Assembly (NCBI GenBank): GCA_020056125.1
Contig: JAGVIJ010000005.1
Span: 1 to 8,375, forward strand
DNA: 8,375 bases
From: a bacterium
GTDB lineage: Bacteria; Patescibacteriota; Patescibacteriia; 2-12-FULL-60-25
Reading direction: 5' to 3'
The notes beneath the pieces were generated by a model that did no database searches, was not told the origin of the DNA, and saw nothing but the letters and a program-made list of their open reading frames with translations. Of this stretch, positions 1 through 5,792 are shown piece after piece (position 1 is the first letter of the stretch; each line of letters starts with the position of its first letter). Both the position numbers and the translations under genes were made by a program.

Positions 1-695
1 ACCTTATCGGGCTTAATCTCATTCACCTCCACAACTTCCATGCCTTGTTTTTCAAAAAATGCTTTCCACTGCTCAGTATTACGATAGTTGTGGGGCAGAT
101 CCTCGGCTAGTTGTAAATTTAATTTACGATCGATTTGCTCGGTTACCTTTTTTTCTTTTTCCGTATCAACCAAGTCTTCGGCCACAAACACGCATCCATC
201 GGGTTTAAGCACGCGCTTGATTTCAGCAAAGGCGGCATCATGTTCTTTTTCATCCATATGATGCAAGACGAAAAATAGAGTCACGGCATCCTGCGATTCA
301 TCTTTAACTCCTTCAAGATTTGTGGCCGTGACATTCTCAGGTAAATAATGCGCATCATGAGCCAATTTTTCTAATCGCTCCTTAACCGGCTTGGTGTAAT
401 GATCATGCGGGTCGCAACCTCTAATTTTAGACTTAGGCAATACCTGATCAAGTTCATCCATCTCATGCCCCTTGCCCGCACCCACGCACAACACGTCCAC
501 ACCCTTAACCGCACCGGCCGTAATATTTTTAGGATCTTTCCATTGAATCTTGGGGCGCAGATATTCAAGTATCTTGGCCTCTTCGCGCATCCATTCAGCT
601 CGTCCTTGAAGCGATTTGTCCACCACAGATAAACGACTGGCTTCGCGAATAACCTTTGGACCCAATTCTTGCCTGCGCGGCGGTTGTTCAAACAT
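1..695 (-). CDS. Class I SAM-dependent methyltransferase (partial, C-terminus off the left edge)
   Basis: The reading frame opens with ATG at 695-693 and stays open to the left edge, giving 231 complete codons. The protein has a Rossmann-type methyltransferase core. Motif I (VDVLCVGAGKGHE, residues 66-78) forms the glycine-rich SAM loop. It is followed by a beta-2 acid (GCDPHD, Asp95) and the stretch DAVTLFFVLHHMD (136-148). The segment EIKRVLKPDGCVFVAED (158-174) is typical of the Methyltransf_11/25 families. About 60 residues precede motif I and may form a helical cap. The substrate cannot be told from sequence; small molecules, lipids or quinone-like acceptors are all possible. The start lies 2 bases after the pheS TGA stop, so the two genes are almost certainly co-transcribed and probably translationally coupled. 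The fold is fairly certain, the role is not. Confidence 0.85.
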   Translation of the reverse strand, partial: MFEQPPRRQELGPKVIREASRLSVVDKSLQGRAEWMREEAKILEYLRPKIQWKDPKNITAGAVKGVDVLCVGAGKGHEMDELDQVLPKSKIRGCDPHDHYTKPVKERLEKLAHDAHYLPENVTATNLEGVKDESQDAVTLFFVLHHMDEKEHDAAFAEIKRVLKPDGCVFVAEDLVDTEKEKKVTEQIDRKLNLQLAEDLPHNYRNTEQWKAFFEKQGMEVVEVNEIKPDK

Positions 696-697
696 AA

Positions 698-1756
698 TCA
701 AAATTGTTTTAAAAATCGCAGATCGTTTTTATACGGAGTACGAACGTCATCAATTTGTATGCCCTCTTTCATCATGTAAGTCCGCTCAATGCCCCAACCG
801 AATGCAAACCCGGAATATTTTTTGGGATCAACTCCGCCGGCTTTTAAGACATTGGGATGCACCATGCCTGCGCCACCCAACTCCAACCAACCGCTCTTGC
901 ACACGCGGCACTTTTGTTTATCCTTGCCCACGCCCGTGCCGCCGCAAATGCCGCAGGAAATATCAATTTCAAACGACGGTTCAGTGAAAGGAAAATGATG
1001 CGGTCTAAGCCGCGTGGTGCGTCCGGATCCAAAAAATTCTTTGGCGAAATAATCCAACACCCCGCGCAGATGGCTGATGGAAACTTGTTTGTCTACATAC
1101 AAACCTTCGAACTGATGAAACATGGGCACGTGTGTGATATCGCTTTGGCGGCGATAGCATCTGCCGATACTGATCATGCGCACAGGCAACTCATGGCGTT
1201 CCAACTCGCGCACTTGCCCATTGGAAGTATGGGGCGTGAGTACCATTTTGCCTTTTTTGGATATGGGAGCGTCCACGAAAAAAGTTTCCCACTCATCGCG
1301 CGCCGGATGATCCGGCGGCATGTTAAGCGATTCAAACGCGTACCAATCCCAATCCACCTCCGGATAGCGCGTGCGCATAAAACCAATATTTGAAAAAATC
1401 TGCGTGATCTCGCGGATAGCTTGCGTCACGATATGCAGATGACCCTCGGGCGGACGAATGCCCGGTTCAGTCACATCCTCGCGCTCGGTTTCGCCCAGCA
1501 CGGAAAATTGGCCGCCGGCTAATGCTCTTTTTTTAACTTCCAGCAATTGTTGCACCTCGCGCTTGATTTGATTGGCTAGCGCGCCGACTTTGGGGCGATC
1601 CTGCTCCGCCAAATCCGCGACGCCCTTGAGGAGCGCGGTCAGTTTGCCCTTGCGACCCAGATATTCTATCTCCACTTGTTCCAACCCCGCCGCATCCTTG
1701 GCTTGGTCTACAACTTTTTCAATCGCCTTTTTTAAGGCCTTGAGTTTGTCCAACAT
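698..1756 (-). CDS. pheS: Phenylalanine--tRNA ligase alpha subunit
   Basis: PheS is the catalytic subunit of the (alpha-beta)2 enzyme that charges tRNA-Phe with phenylalanine. The 352 residues match the family length. Residues 1-80 form the N-terminal helical coiled-coil arm. Class II motif 2 lies at about 194-218, with GRCYRRQSDITH and then MFHQFEGL. Motif 3 is GFAFGWGIERTYM (316-328), and the end, NDLRFLKQF, is a hallmark of the family. A Cys-x2-C ... C-x2-C knuckle (C268, C271, C283, C286) is inserted before GMVHPNV; such knuckles occur in some bacterial PheS. I chose the ATG at 1756-1754, with Met then LDKLKAL as in other PheS. An in-frame TTG at 1774 would add six residues without support. 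No pheT follows in the window; the next gene is a methyltransferase. Upstream DNA carries palindromes but no clear T-box. Confidence 0.95.
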   Translation of the reverse strand: MLDKLKALKKAIEKVVDQAKDAAGLEQVEIEYLGRKGKLTALLKGVADLAEQDRPKVGALANQIKREVQQLLEVKKRALAGGQFSVLGETEREDVTEPGIRPPEGHLHIVTQAIREITQIFSNIGFMRTRYPEVDWDWYAFESLNMPPDHPARDEWETFFVDAPISKKGKMVLTPHTSNGQVRELERHELPVRMISIGRCYRRQSDITHVPMFHQFEGLYVDKQVSISHLRGVLDYFAKEFFGSGRTTRLRPHHFPFTEPSFEIDISCGICGGTGVGKDKQKCRVCKSGWLELGGAGMVHPNVLKAGGVDPKKYSGFAFGWGIERTYMMKEGIQIDDVRTPYKNDLRFLKQF

Positions 1757-1815
1757 ATCCCAATAGACTATCAAATTGTCCGATGGATGTCATCTATCCA
1801 TCTTGTCGATCATCC

Positions 1816-1840
1816 GATGTCCCGGACAATGTCCCGGACG
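1816..1840. repeat. Tandem near-palindromes TGTCCCGGACA, operator-like
   Basis: TGTCCCGGACA at 1818-1828 is a perfect 5-bp inverted repeat around a central C. It is repeated at 1830-1840 with one change (final G). As direct repeats the units are GATGTCCCGGAC (1816-1827) and AATGTCCCGGAC (1828-1839), a 12-base period. They lie about 60-85 bases upstream of the pheS start. The layout resembles a double operator for a dimeric regulator, but no regulator is known for it here, and a decayed mobile-element end is an alternative. Confidence 0.5.
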
Positions 1841-1877
1841 AATTCCAAATTGATAAAATCAAACATAATTTCTTACT

Positions 1878-1913
1878 CCCAGAAAAAGTGACCGATAGGA
1901 CACTTTCTCTGGG
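1878..1913. repeat. Thirteen-base inverted repeat (hairpin) upstream of pheS
   Basis: CCCAGAAAAAGTG (1878-1890) pairs with CACTTTCTCTGGG (1901-1913) with 12 of 13 positions matched and a 10-base loop. On the + strand it is followed by TTTAGTTTTC, a weak terminator-like tail. On the - strand, the pheS direction, no T-run follows, so it is more likely a leader hairpin than a terminator in that direction. Confidence 0.5.
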
Positions 1914-2017
1914 TTTAGTTTTCTATCATATTCATCTTACGCCTTACGCCCGGATTTTGGCTGGTACATTGATGGCTTGAATTCGTCCCGGGGCCTGACC
2001 CCTCCGATCTTTTTTAA

Positions 2018-2099
2018 TGTGGAGCCAAGGGGTATTGAACCCCTCTATCCGAGTGTCAAGCACGGATTCCTCACCATGAGGCGGCTCCTCGCGCTCCAC
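2018..2099 (-). tRNA. tRNA-like RNA of unresolved identity (non-canonical or degenerate tRNA)
   Basis: On the - strand a textbook T arm is present: stem AGGGG, loop TTCAATA, stem CCCCT. The next seven bases, TGGCTCC, pair with GGAGCCG (2088-2082), including one G-U, to give an acceptor stem with discriminator A and no encoded CCA. In this compact 69-base fold (2088-2020) a short arm CCTC-ATGGT-GAGG could be the D arm. CCGTG-CTTGACA-CTCGG would be the anticodon arm, with a T-T mismatch. The linker bases 8-9 are missing and position 37 would be C, so the apparent UGA anticodon (or GAC if shifted one base) is unreliable. An alternative outer stem, GTGGAGC (2099-2093) with GCTCCAC (2025-2019), also pairs perfectly. 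A perfect TATAAT sits at the right distance upstream. It could be an unusual tRNA, a pseudo-tRNA or another small RNA. Confidence 0.42.
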
Positions 2100-2105
2100 G
2101 AGAAT

Positions 2106-2111
2106 ATTATA
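2106..2111 (-). promoter_or_regulatory. Perfect -10 box (TATAAT) for the tRNA-like RNA
   Basis: TATAAT on the - strand ends 6 bases before the G at 2099, exactly the spacing expected for a transcription start at the first base of GTGGAGC. No good -35 is seen: the hexamer 17 bases upstream is GGCTTT, inside the preceding terminator. A transcript starting at 2099 would give the compact tRNA fold an 11-base leader, or none at all in the longer fold. Confidence 0.5.
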
Positions 2112-2123
2112 CAACTTTTTTAT

Positions 2124-2149
2124 AAAAAAAAGCCGAGATTTTTTCTCGG
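2124..2149 (-). terminator. Rho-independent terminator, leftward
   Basis: On the - strand CCGAG (2149-2145), loop AAAAAAT, CTCGG (2137-2133) is followed by C and eight T. Flanking AAAAG and CTTTT extend the stem with one bulged base, so it may also work weakly in the + direction. It would end transcripts from rseP and separate them from the tRNA-like gene. Confidence 0.7.
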
Positions 2150-2188
2150 ACTTTTGGGGTCTCAATAGAATCCGCGCTTGACGATTAC

Positions 2189-2216
2189 AGTGTATCGAAT
2201 CCACGCCATTTGTCAA
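2189..2216 (-). promoter_or_regulatory. Possible sigma70 promoter, leftward (TTGACA-16-TACACT)
   Basis: On the - strand a perfect -35, TTGACA (2216-2211), is followed after 16 bases by TACACT (2194-2189), a 4 of 6 match to the -10 consensus. A start near 2182 would give only about 60 bases before the terminator at 2149-2124, so it implies a very short RNA or is a chance match. Confidence 0.3.
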
Positions 2217-2241
2217 TATCAATTGTCCACAAGTTAAATTG

Positions 2242-2292
2242 CGCCCCGATATTACGTCGGGGCGGCTACAGGTTCTGGACGCAGGCGCCAGA
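2242..2292. repeat. GC-rich palindromic element downstream of rseP
   Basis: CGCCCCGA (2242-2249) and TCGGGGCG (2257-2264) form a perfect 8-bp hairpin, directly continued by CGGCTAC (2263-2269). A second hairpin follows: TCTGG-A-CGC (2274-2282) with GCG-CCAGA (2285-2292). The CGGCTAC flank recurs at the element at 4277-4334, which suggests a REP-like family. It lies just past the rseP stop and could also help end transcription or protect the mRNA 3' end. Confidence 0.6.
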
Positions 2293-2301
2293 CGACCGAT
2301 C

Positions 2302-3456
2302 TTACATCCCCACCAAACCTTTTAATCCCCCAACAATGGTTCCGCTGTAGTGGGCAAGATCGCGCACCGTAACCAACAGAATCAAACCGATCAAAATAAG
2401 AAATGCGATGTTATGAATCAGCGCTTCCAAGCGGCGGCTCATGGGGCGGCGGCGAATTTTTTCGATGATTAAAAATAACACTCGTCCCCCGTCCAAGGCC
2501 GGAATGGGAAGAAAGTTAATCACGGCCAAGTTCAGGGAGAGAATGGCGCAGAATTGCAAAAGCGGAATTATGCCTTGTTCGGCGAATTGCCCGGTGAGTA
2601 CGGCAATGCCCACGGGTCCGGAAAATTCTTGAGTTACGAGCCGCCGCATGACTAAATCTCTGATCAAATCAACAAAAGTCAAAACAATAGCCTTGGTATA
2701 ACCCACGGTGACTGTGAATCCAACTCGAAGCGCGGTCAGGGGCGGGAAAGTTACATGACCCACTTCGGCTAAACCAACGCCGATAGCTTTGCGGTCGAGC
2801 GAGGCTAAATAAGTTGGAGTTACTTTGGCGGTCAAAGCCTGATCGTCGCGCTGAAATTGAATCTCAAAAGTTTTTTCACTGCGCTCCCCAATCAACTCAC
2901 CGGCTTGTTCATACGAAACCGGCACCACGCCATCGATGGATAGGATGATGTCGTTAGGCAACAATCCGGCTTTTTCAGCCGGCGACTTAACCATGACTTG
3001 AGTCAAACGAATACTGCGATCAGTCACGACCGCTCCGCTGGGCAGATCTTCCAAGACAGCGTTAGTGCCGATGGCAAAAACAAAAGAGAAAAGAACCGCG
3101 GCCAAAATCCAATTCAAAGATACGCCGGCCGCTAAAATAATCACGCGCACCCAAGCCGGTTGAGTGTGAAATGAATCCGCATCGTCTTGCCCATCAGCTT
3201 GTTCGCCTTTGATGCGCACGAATCCGCCGAGCGGCAGCCAGTTCAAAGACCAGATGGTATTTTTATATGCTCCGTGATCGCGAGCGCCCACGCGTTTCCA
3301 TCTACCCTTCTCTTTAACAAATCCCAAAATGCGCGGCGGAAAACCATAACCGAACTCATCAGCCTTAACGCCGAAGATGCGCGCCGCGAAAAAATGTCCG
3401 ATCTCATGGATGAGAACCAAGACTGAAAGGACGATGAGAAAATAGATGAGTGCCAT
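2302..3456 (-). CDS. rseP: Site-2 intramembrane zinc metalloprotease, RseP/RasP family (M50)
   Basis: This is a membrane-embedded protease that cuts transmembrane segments of anti-sigma factors and leftover signal peptides (family knowledge). The active-site motif HEIGH (His17, Glu18, His21) sits in the first transmembrane helix. NFLPIPALDGGRVLF (314-328) carries the third zinc ligand, Asp322, of the LDG motif. LPLGGFVR (74-81) is another family signature. Hydrophobic segments lie at about 3-25, 103-130, 300-320 and 347-364. One PDZ domain (about 150-215, around SPAEKAGLLPNDIILSIDG) is present, against two in E. coli RseP. At 384 residues it fits the single-PDZ bacterial type. It starts 16 bases after the murI stop, with no obvious Shine-Dalgarno, and is the last gene of the mutase-murI-rseP run. 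Its natural substrates cannot be seen; no anti-sigma factor is in the window. Confidence 0.95.
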   Translation of the reverse strand: MALIYFLIVLSVLVLIHEIGHFFAARIFGVKADEFGYGFPPRILGFVKEKGRWKRVGARDHGAYKNTIWSLNWLPLGGFVRIKGEQADGQDDADSFHTQPAWVRVIILAAGVSLNWILAAVLFSFVFAIGTNAVLEDLPSGAVVTDRSIRLTQVMVKSPAEKAGLLPNDIILSIDGVVPVSYEQAGELIGERSEKTFEIQFQRDDQALTAKVTPTYLASLDRKAIGVGLAEVGHVTFPPLTALRVGFTVTVGYTKAIVLTFVDLIRDLVMRRLVTQEFSGPVGIAVLTGQFAEQGIIPLLQFCAILSLNLAVINFLPIPALDGGRVLFLIIEKIRRRPMSRRLEALIHNIAFLILIGLILLVTVRDLAHYSGTIVGGLKGLVGM

Positions 3457-3472
3457 GGTTTTATTTTTAAAT

Positions 3473-4249
3473 TTAAAATTTTACTCGTTCAAAATGGACC
3501 GAACGTCCCAACCATTTTCGCGCGATGTCTTCGGAGTGAGCTAGTAAGTCCGTCAAATAATACAATTGCTCGCCTGTCTTGAGCGGTCCGGCCGCTAAAA
3601 GACGAGTAACCACTGAACGAGCCGAATCAATAACTTTTACCCGTTTGCCCATGAAACGCTGAATCAAAGGAGCGAGCAATGGATAATGCGTACAGCCTAA
3701 AATTAAAGTATCCACATGAGCCTGACGCAACGGCGCTAGGCAGTATCTCACAATTCGCTTAGTTTCTGAATCTTTGAGCCAGCCCTCCTCAACCAAAGGA
3801 ACGAAAAGCGGACAGGCTTGAGTGTAAATTTCGAATTTCGAATGACGAATGACGAATGACGACGAGGATTTCAAAATATTTTCATACGCTTTTGAATTGA
3901 TAGTGGCGCGCGTGCCGATGATGCCGATCCGACCGTGAGTGACGGCGAGCGCATCTTGGGCTGCAGGCGTGATCACTTCGTAAATGGGCAAGTTCGGATA
4001 AGCGCGGCGCAGCTCGTCTGACGCCACAGCGCTGGCTGTGTTGCACGCTATGACGATTGAAGTGGCGCCATGCTGAACTAAAAAAGCCGCGTCTTCAAGC
4101 GCATAACGCACCACGGTCTCCGGACTTTTATTGCCGTACGGAGTTCGAGCTGTGTCGCCCAAATAAATAAAAGCGGCTTCGGGTTGGTGTTTTAATAATT
4201 CCCGCACCACGGTCAAGCCGCCAATGCCCGAATCAAAAATTCCAATCAT
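3473..4249 (-). CDS. murI: Glutamate racemase
   Basis: MurI interconverts L- and D-glutamate in the cytoplasm and supplies D-glutamate for peptidoglycan. The two catalytic cysteines are visible in ACNTASA (Cys69) and GCTHYP (Cys186). DSGIGG (6-11) holds the conserved Asp6-Ser7, and GDTARTPYG (31-39) and ACPLFVPLVEEG (145-156) are further signatures. The 258 residues fit the family. Residues about 127-141, between YENILK and QACPLF, are odd: they are encoded by a 7-base tandem repeat (3832-3866) and read SSSSFVIRHSKFEI. Compared from memory with Bacillus RacE, this loop is about six residues longer. The frame and all catalytic motifs survive, so the enzyme is probably active. A presence of peptidoglycan synthesis is implied. 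No Shine-Dalgarno is seen before the ATG; the mutase gene ends 91 bases upstream. Confidence 0.95.
   Translation of the reverse strand: MIGIFDSGIGGLTVVRELLKHQPEAAFIYLGDTARTPYGNKSPETVVRYALEDAAFLVQHGATSIVIACNTASAVASDELRRAYPNLPIYEVITPAAQDALAVTHGRIGIIGTRATINSKAYENILKSSSSFVIRHSKFEIYTQACPLFVPLVEEGWLKDSETKRIVRYCLAPLRQAHVDTLILGCTHYPLLAPLIQRFMGKRVKVIDSARSVVTRLLAAGPLKTGEQLYYLTDLLAHSEDIARKWLGRSVHFERVKF
3832..3866. repeat. CGAATNN heptamer tandem repeat inside murI
   Basis: Reading the + strand, four 7-base units CGAATTT, CGAATGA, CGAATGA, CGAATGA (3832-3859) are followed by a decayed unit CGACGAG (3860-3866). On the coding strand the unit is NNATTCG and the translation crosses it in frame (SSFVIRHSKFEI). 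The same unit occurs five times upstream of the mutase gene at 5753-5787. Confidence 0.75.
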
Positions 4250-4276
4250 AAATGTTGAGTCTTTAACAAATAATTT

Positions 4277-4334
4277 GTAGCCGCACCCTTTAGGGTGCGC
4301 GATTTATCTCGTCCCGCCTTGGCGGGACGGCTAC
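4277..4334. repeat. Composite palindromic element between mutase and murI genes
   Basis: The element is bounded by inverted GTAGCCG (4277-4283) and CGGCTAC (4328-4334). Inside are two perfect hairpins: CGCACCC/GGGTGCG (4282-4288 and 4293-4299, TTTA loop) and CGTCCCGCC/GGCGGGACG (4310-4318 and 4321-4329, TT loop). The CGGCTAC edge matches the element at 2242-2269. It looks like a REP- or MITE-like dispersed repeat. It may also stabilise or end the upstream mutase mRNA, though no T-run follows. Confidence 0.65.
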
Positions 4335-4340
4335 CAACTT

Positions 4341-5738
4341 TTAATCACCTGTTATCAAATTCGATAATTCTTTAACTTTTTCAGCCGTGAGCTGTTCGGA
4401 TTTGGTTTCTAAATTCAAACGCAATAGCGGTTCGGTGTTGGACACGCGCACATTGAACCACCAATCTCCGGCCGGATTGGTTGGATCATGAAATTCCAAA
4501 CGTAACCCATCAATATCAGAATACTTGGCCGCGCTCCGCGCATAGGTTGTGCGAATCAGTTCCAGTACCTTGTCCTTATCCGCCACCTCGAAATTTATTT
4601 CACCGGAATGAAAATATTTGGCCAGCGGCTTCCACAGCTCGGACAACCGCGCATTCTCGCGCTTCAAGCGTTTGAGAATATACAGCATAACCAAATCGCC
4701 GGATTCCACATAGCGCAAATCGCGAAAATAATAGTGCATGGAGACTTCGCCTGCGAAAGATGCGCCGTCCTCGCGCATTTGCCGTTTGATAAAAGCATGG
4801 CCCACGCGGCACATTTTGGAGCGGCCGCCAGCCGCATTGATAGCCTCGGGCACAGCCCATGACGAACGCACATCATACAAAATCAAACCGCCCGGCGAAG
4901 TGCGCAGAATTTCTTGACTGATAATAGCCGTGAGCAAATCACCGGAAATAATTTTTCCATTTTGATCCACCATGCCGATGCGATCAGCGTCGCCGTCAAA
5001 AGCGATGCCCAGATGACAATTTTCTTTCAACACTGTTTCGATTAAATCATTTAACGTCTCGGTTTTGATGGGATTGGCCTCGTGATTGGGAAAACTGCCA
5101 TCCGGTTCAAAATACAGGGGCACCACTTCCAGCCACGGCAAACGGCTTAATAATTCAGATAAAATTACGCCGGCCATGCCATTGCCCGCATCAATCGCGA
5201 TCTTAAATTTCGGCATGTCAGAGGGCAACATGGCGAGTTTCAAAATATGATCCACATATCTTTGCAATGCCCCGGGATCATCAACCACCGCACCTTTTTT
5301 ATCGTTGACCGAATCCACTATCTCGCCCGAAGCAAAAAACGCATCAGCTAACTCCTCCATGCCGCTGCCTTGCCCGATGGGACTGGAATCGCCTTTGACT
5401 AATTTAAAACCATTATATTTTCCCGGATTGTGCGAGGCTGTCACCATGACTCCCATATCATATTCACCGTTGCCCAAACCCACGATCACATTGAACATGG
5501 GCGTACTGCACAACCCGACGCGCACCACGTCAGCTCCGCCGGCAGTCAATCCTTGAATCAAACCGCGCTCCAAAACCAAAGAGGTCGTGCGCATATCGCG
5601 ACCCACTAAAACTTTGCGCGGACCGAATTGTTTGACGATGGCTCGACCCAGGGTGCGTGCGAAATTTTCGTCCAATTCGCTGGGCGACAAACCGCGGATG
5701 TCATAAGCGCGAAATACATGTTGCGTCAGTGGGTTCAT
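4341..5738 (-). CDS. Phosphomannomutase/phosphoglucomutase (alpha-D-phosphohexomutase family)
   Basis: This enzyme moves phosphate between C1 and C6 of hexoses through a phosphoserine, making mannose-1-P or glucose-1-P for nucleotide sugars used in envelope polysaccharides. All four family motifs are visible. TASHNP (100-105) holds the catalytic Ser102, DGDADR (248-253) binds magnesium, and GEVSMHYYF (330-338) is the sugar-binding loop. RVSNTEPLLRLN (431-442) in the C-terminal domain binds phosphate. AYDIRG (11-16) opens domain 1. The 465 residues match bacterial PMM/PGM (ManB/AlgC type). The sugar-loop position usually filled by Gly is Met here (GEVS-M). Substrate preference between mannose and glucose cannot be decided from sequence. 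It is the first gene of the leftward run to murI and rseP; the ATG follows a 14-base gap after a CGAATNN repeat and has no clear Shine-Dalgarno. Confidence 0.93.
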   Translation of the reverse strand: MNPLTQHVFRAYDIRGLSPSELDENFARTLGRAIVKQFGPRKVLVGRDMRTTSLVLERGLIQGLTAGGADVVRVGLCSTPMFNVIVGLGNGEYDMGVMVTASHNPGKYNGFKLVKGDSSPIGQGSGMEELADAFFASGEIVDSVNDKKGAVVDDPGALQRYVDHILKLAMLPSDMPKFKIAIDAGNGMAGVILSELLSRLPWLEVVPLYFEPDGSFPNHEANPIKTETLNDLIETVLKENCHLGIAFDGDADRIGMVDQNGKIISGDLLTAIISQEILRTSPGGLILYDVRSSWAVPEAINAAGGRSKMCRVGHAFIKRQMREDGASFAGEVSMHYYFRDLRYVESGDLVMLYILKRLKRENARLSELWKPLAKYFHSGEINFEVADKDKVLELIRTTYARSAAKYSDIDGLRLEFHDPTNPAGDWWFNVRVSNTEPLLRLNLETKSEQLTAEKVKELSNLITGD

Positions 5739-5752
5739 ATTGATAGAAATGT

Positions 5753-5787
5753 CGAATATCGAATATCAAATATCGAATGGCGAATAA
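5753..5787. repeat. Five CGAATNN heptamers in the leader of the mutase gene
   Basis: On the + strand five consecutive 7-base units are CGAATAT, CGAATAT, CAAATAT, CGAATGG and CGAATAA. They lie 14 bases upstream of the mutase start codon on the - strand, so they would be in its mRNA leader if transcription starts near 5787. The unit is shared with the repeat inside murI. Confidence 0.7.
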
Positions 5788-5792
5788 TGGAA

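Larger units (their letters stand above)
1757..2018. other. Gene-free stretch upstream of pheS, rich in inverted and direct repeats
   Basis: No credible protein gene is visible here. The stretch holds a 7-bp inverted repeat (GATGGAT 1782-1788 / ATCCATC 1796-1802), the tandem TGTCCCGGACA palindromes (1818-1840), a small TTGAT/ATCAA palindrome (1850-1862), a 13-bp hairpin (1878-1913), a tandem heptamer CTTACGC (1936-1949) and a GGGG/CCCC pair near 1990-2003. It would serve as leader or promoter region for leftward pheS. I see no convincing -35/-10 pair. The density of repeats could reflect a decayed insertion-sequence end, but no transposase remains. Confidence 0.5.

Noticed and set aside
1757..1774. 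TTG start adding six residues to PheS
   Set aside because: The internal ATG at 1756 gives the normal PheS N-terminus and length; the extension has no support.
1936..1949. Tandem heptamer CTTACGC
   Set aside because: Only two copies with no further context; likely chance or slippage.
1783..1980. Open frame of 65 codons on the + strand between pheS and the tRNA-like gene
   Set aside because: It runs through palindromes and tandem repeats, has no recognisable domain or ribosome binding site, and its composition looks non-coding.
1987..2016. Plus-strand terminator (GGGG-CCTGA-CCCC then T-run)
   Set aside because: The stem is only 4 bp, the T-run begins several bases later, and no + strand gene ends there.
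2018..2099. Class II tRNA (Leu/Ser type) with the GTGGAGC acceptor and a long variable arm
   Set aside because: No 5-bp anticodon stem with a 7-base loop and T33 could be built: the best candidate (CATGG/CCGTG) leaves an 8-base loop, and two bases are left over between T stem and acceptor.
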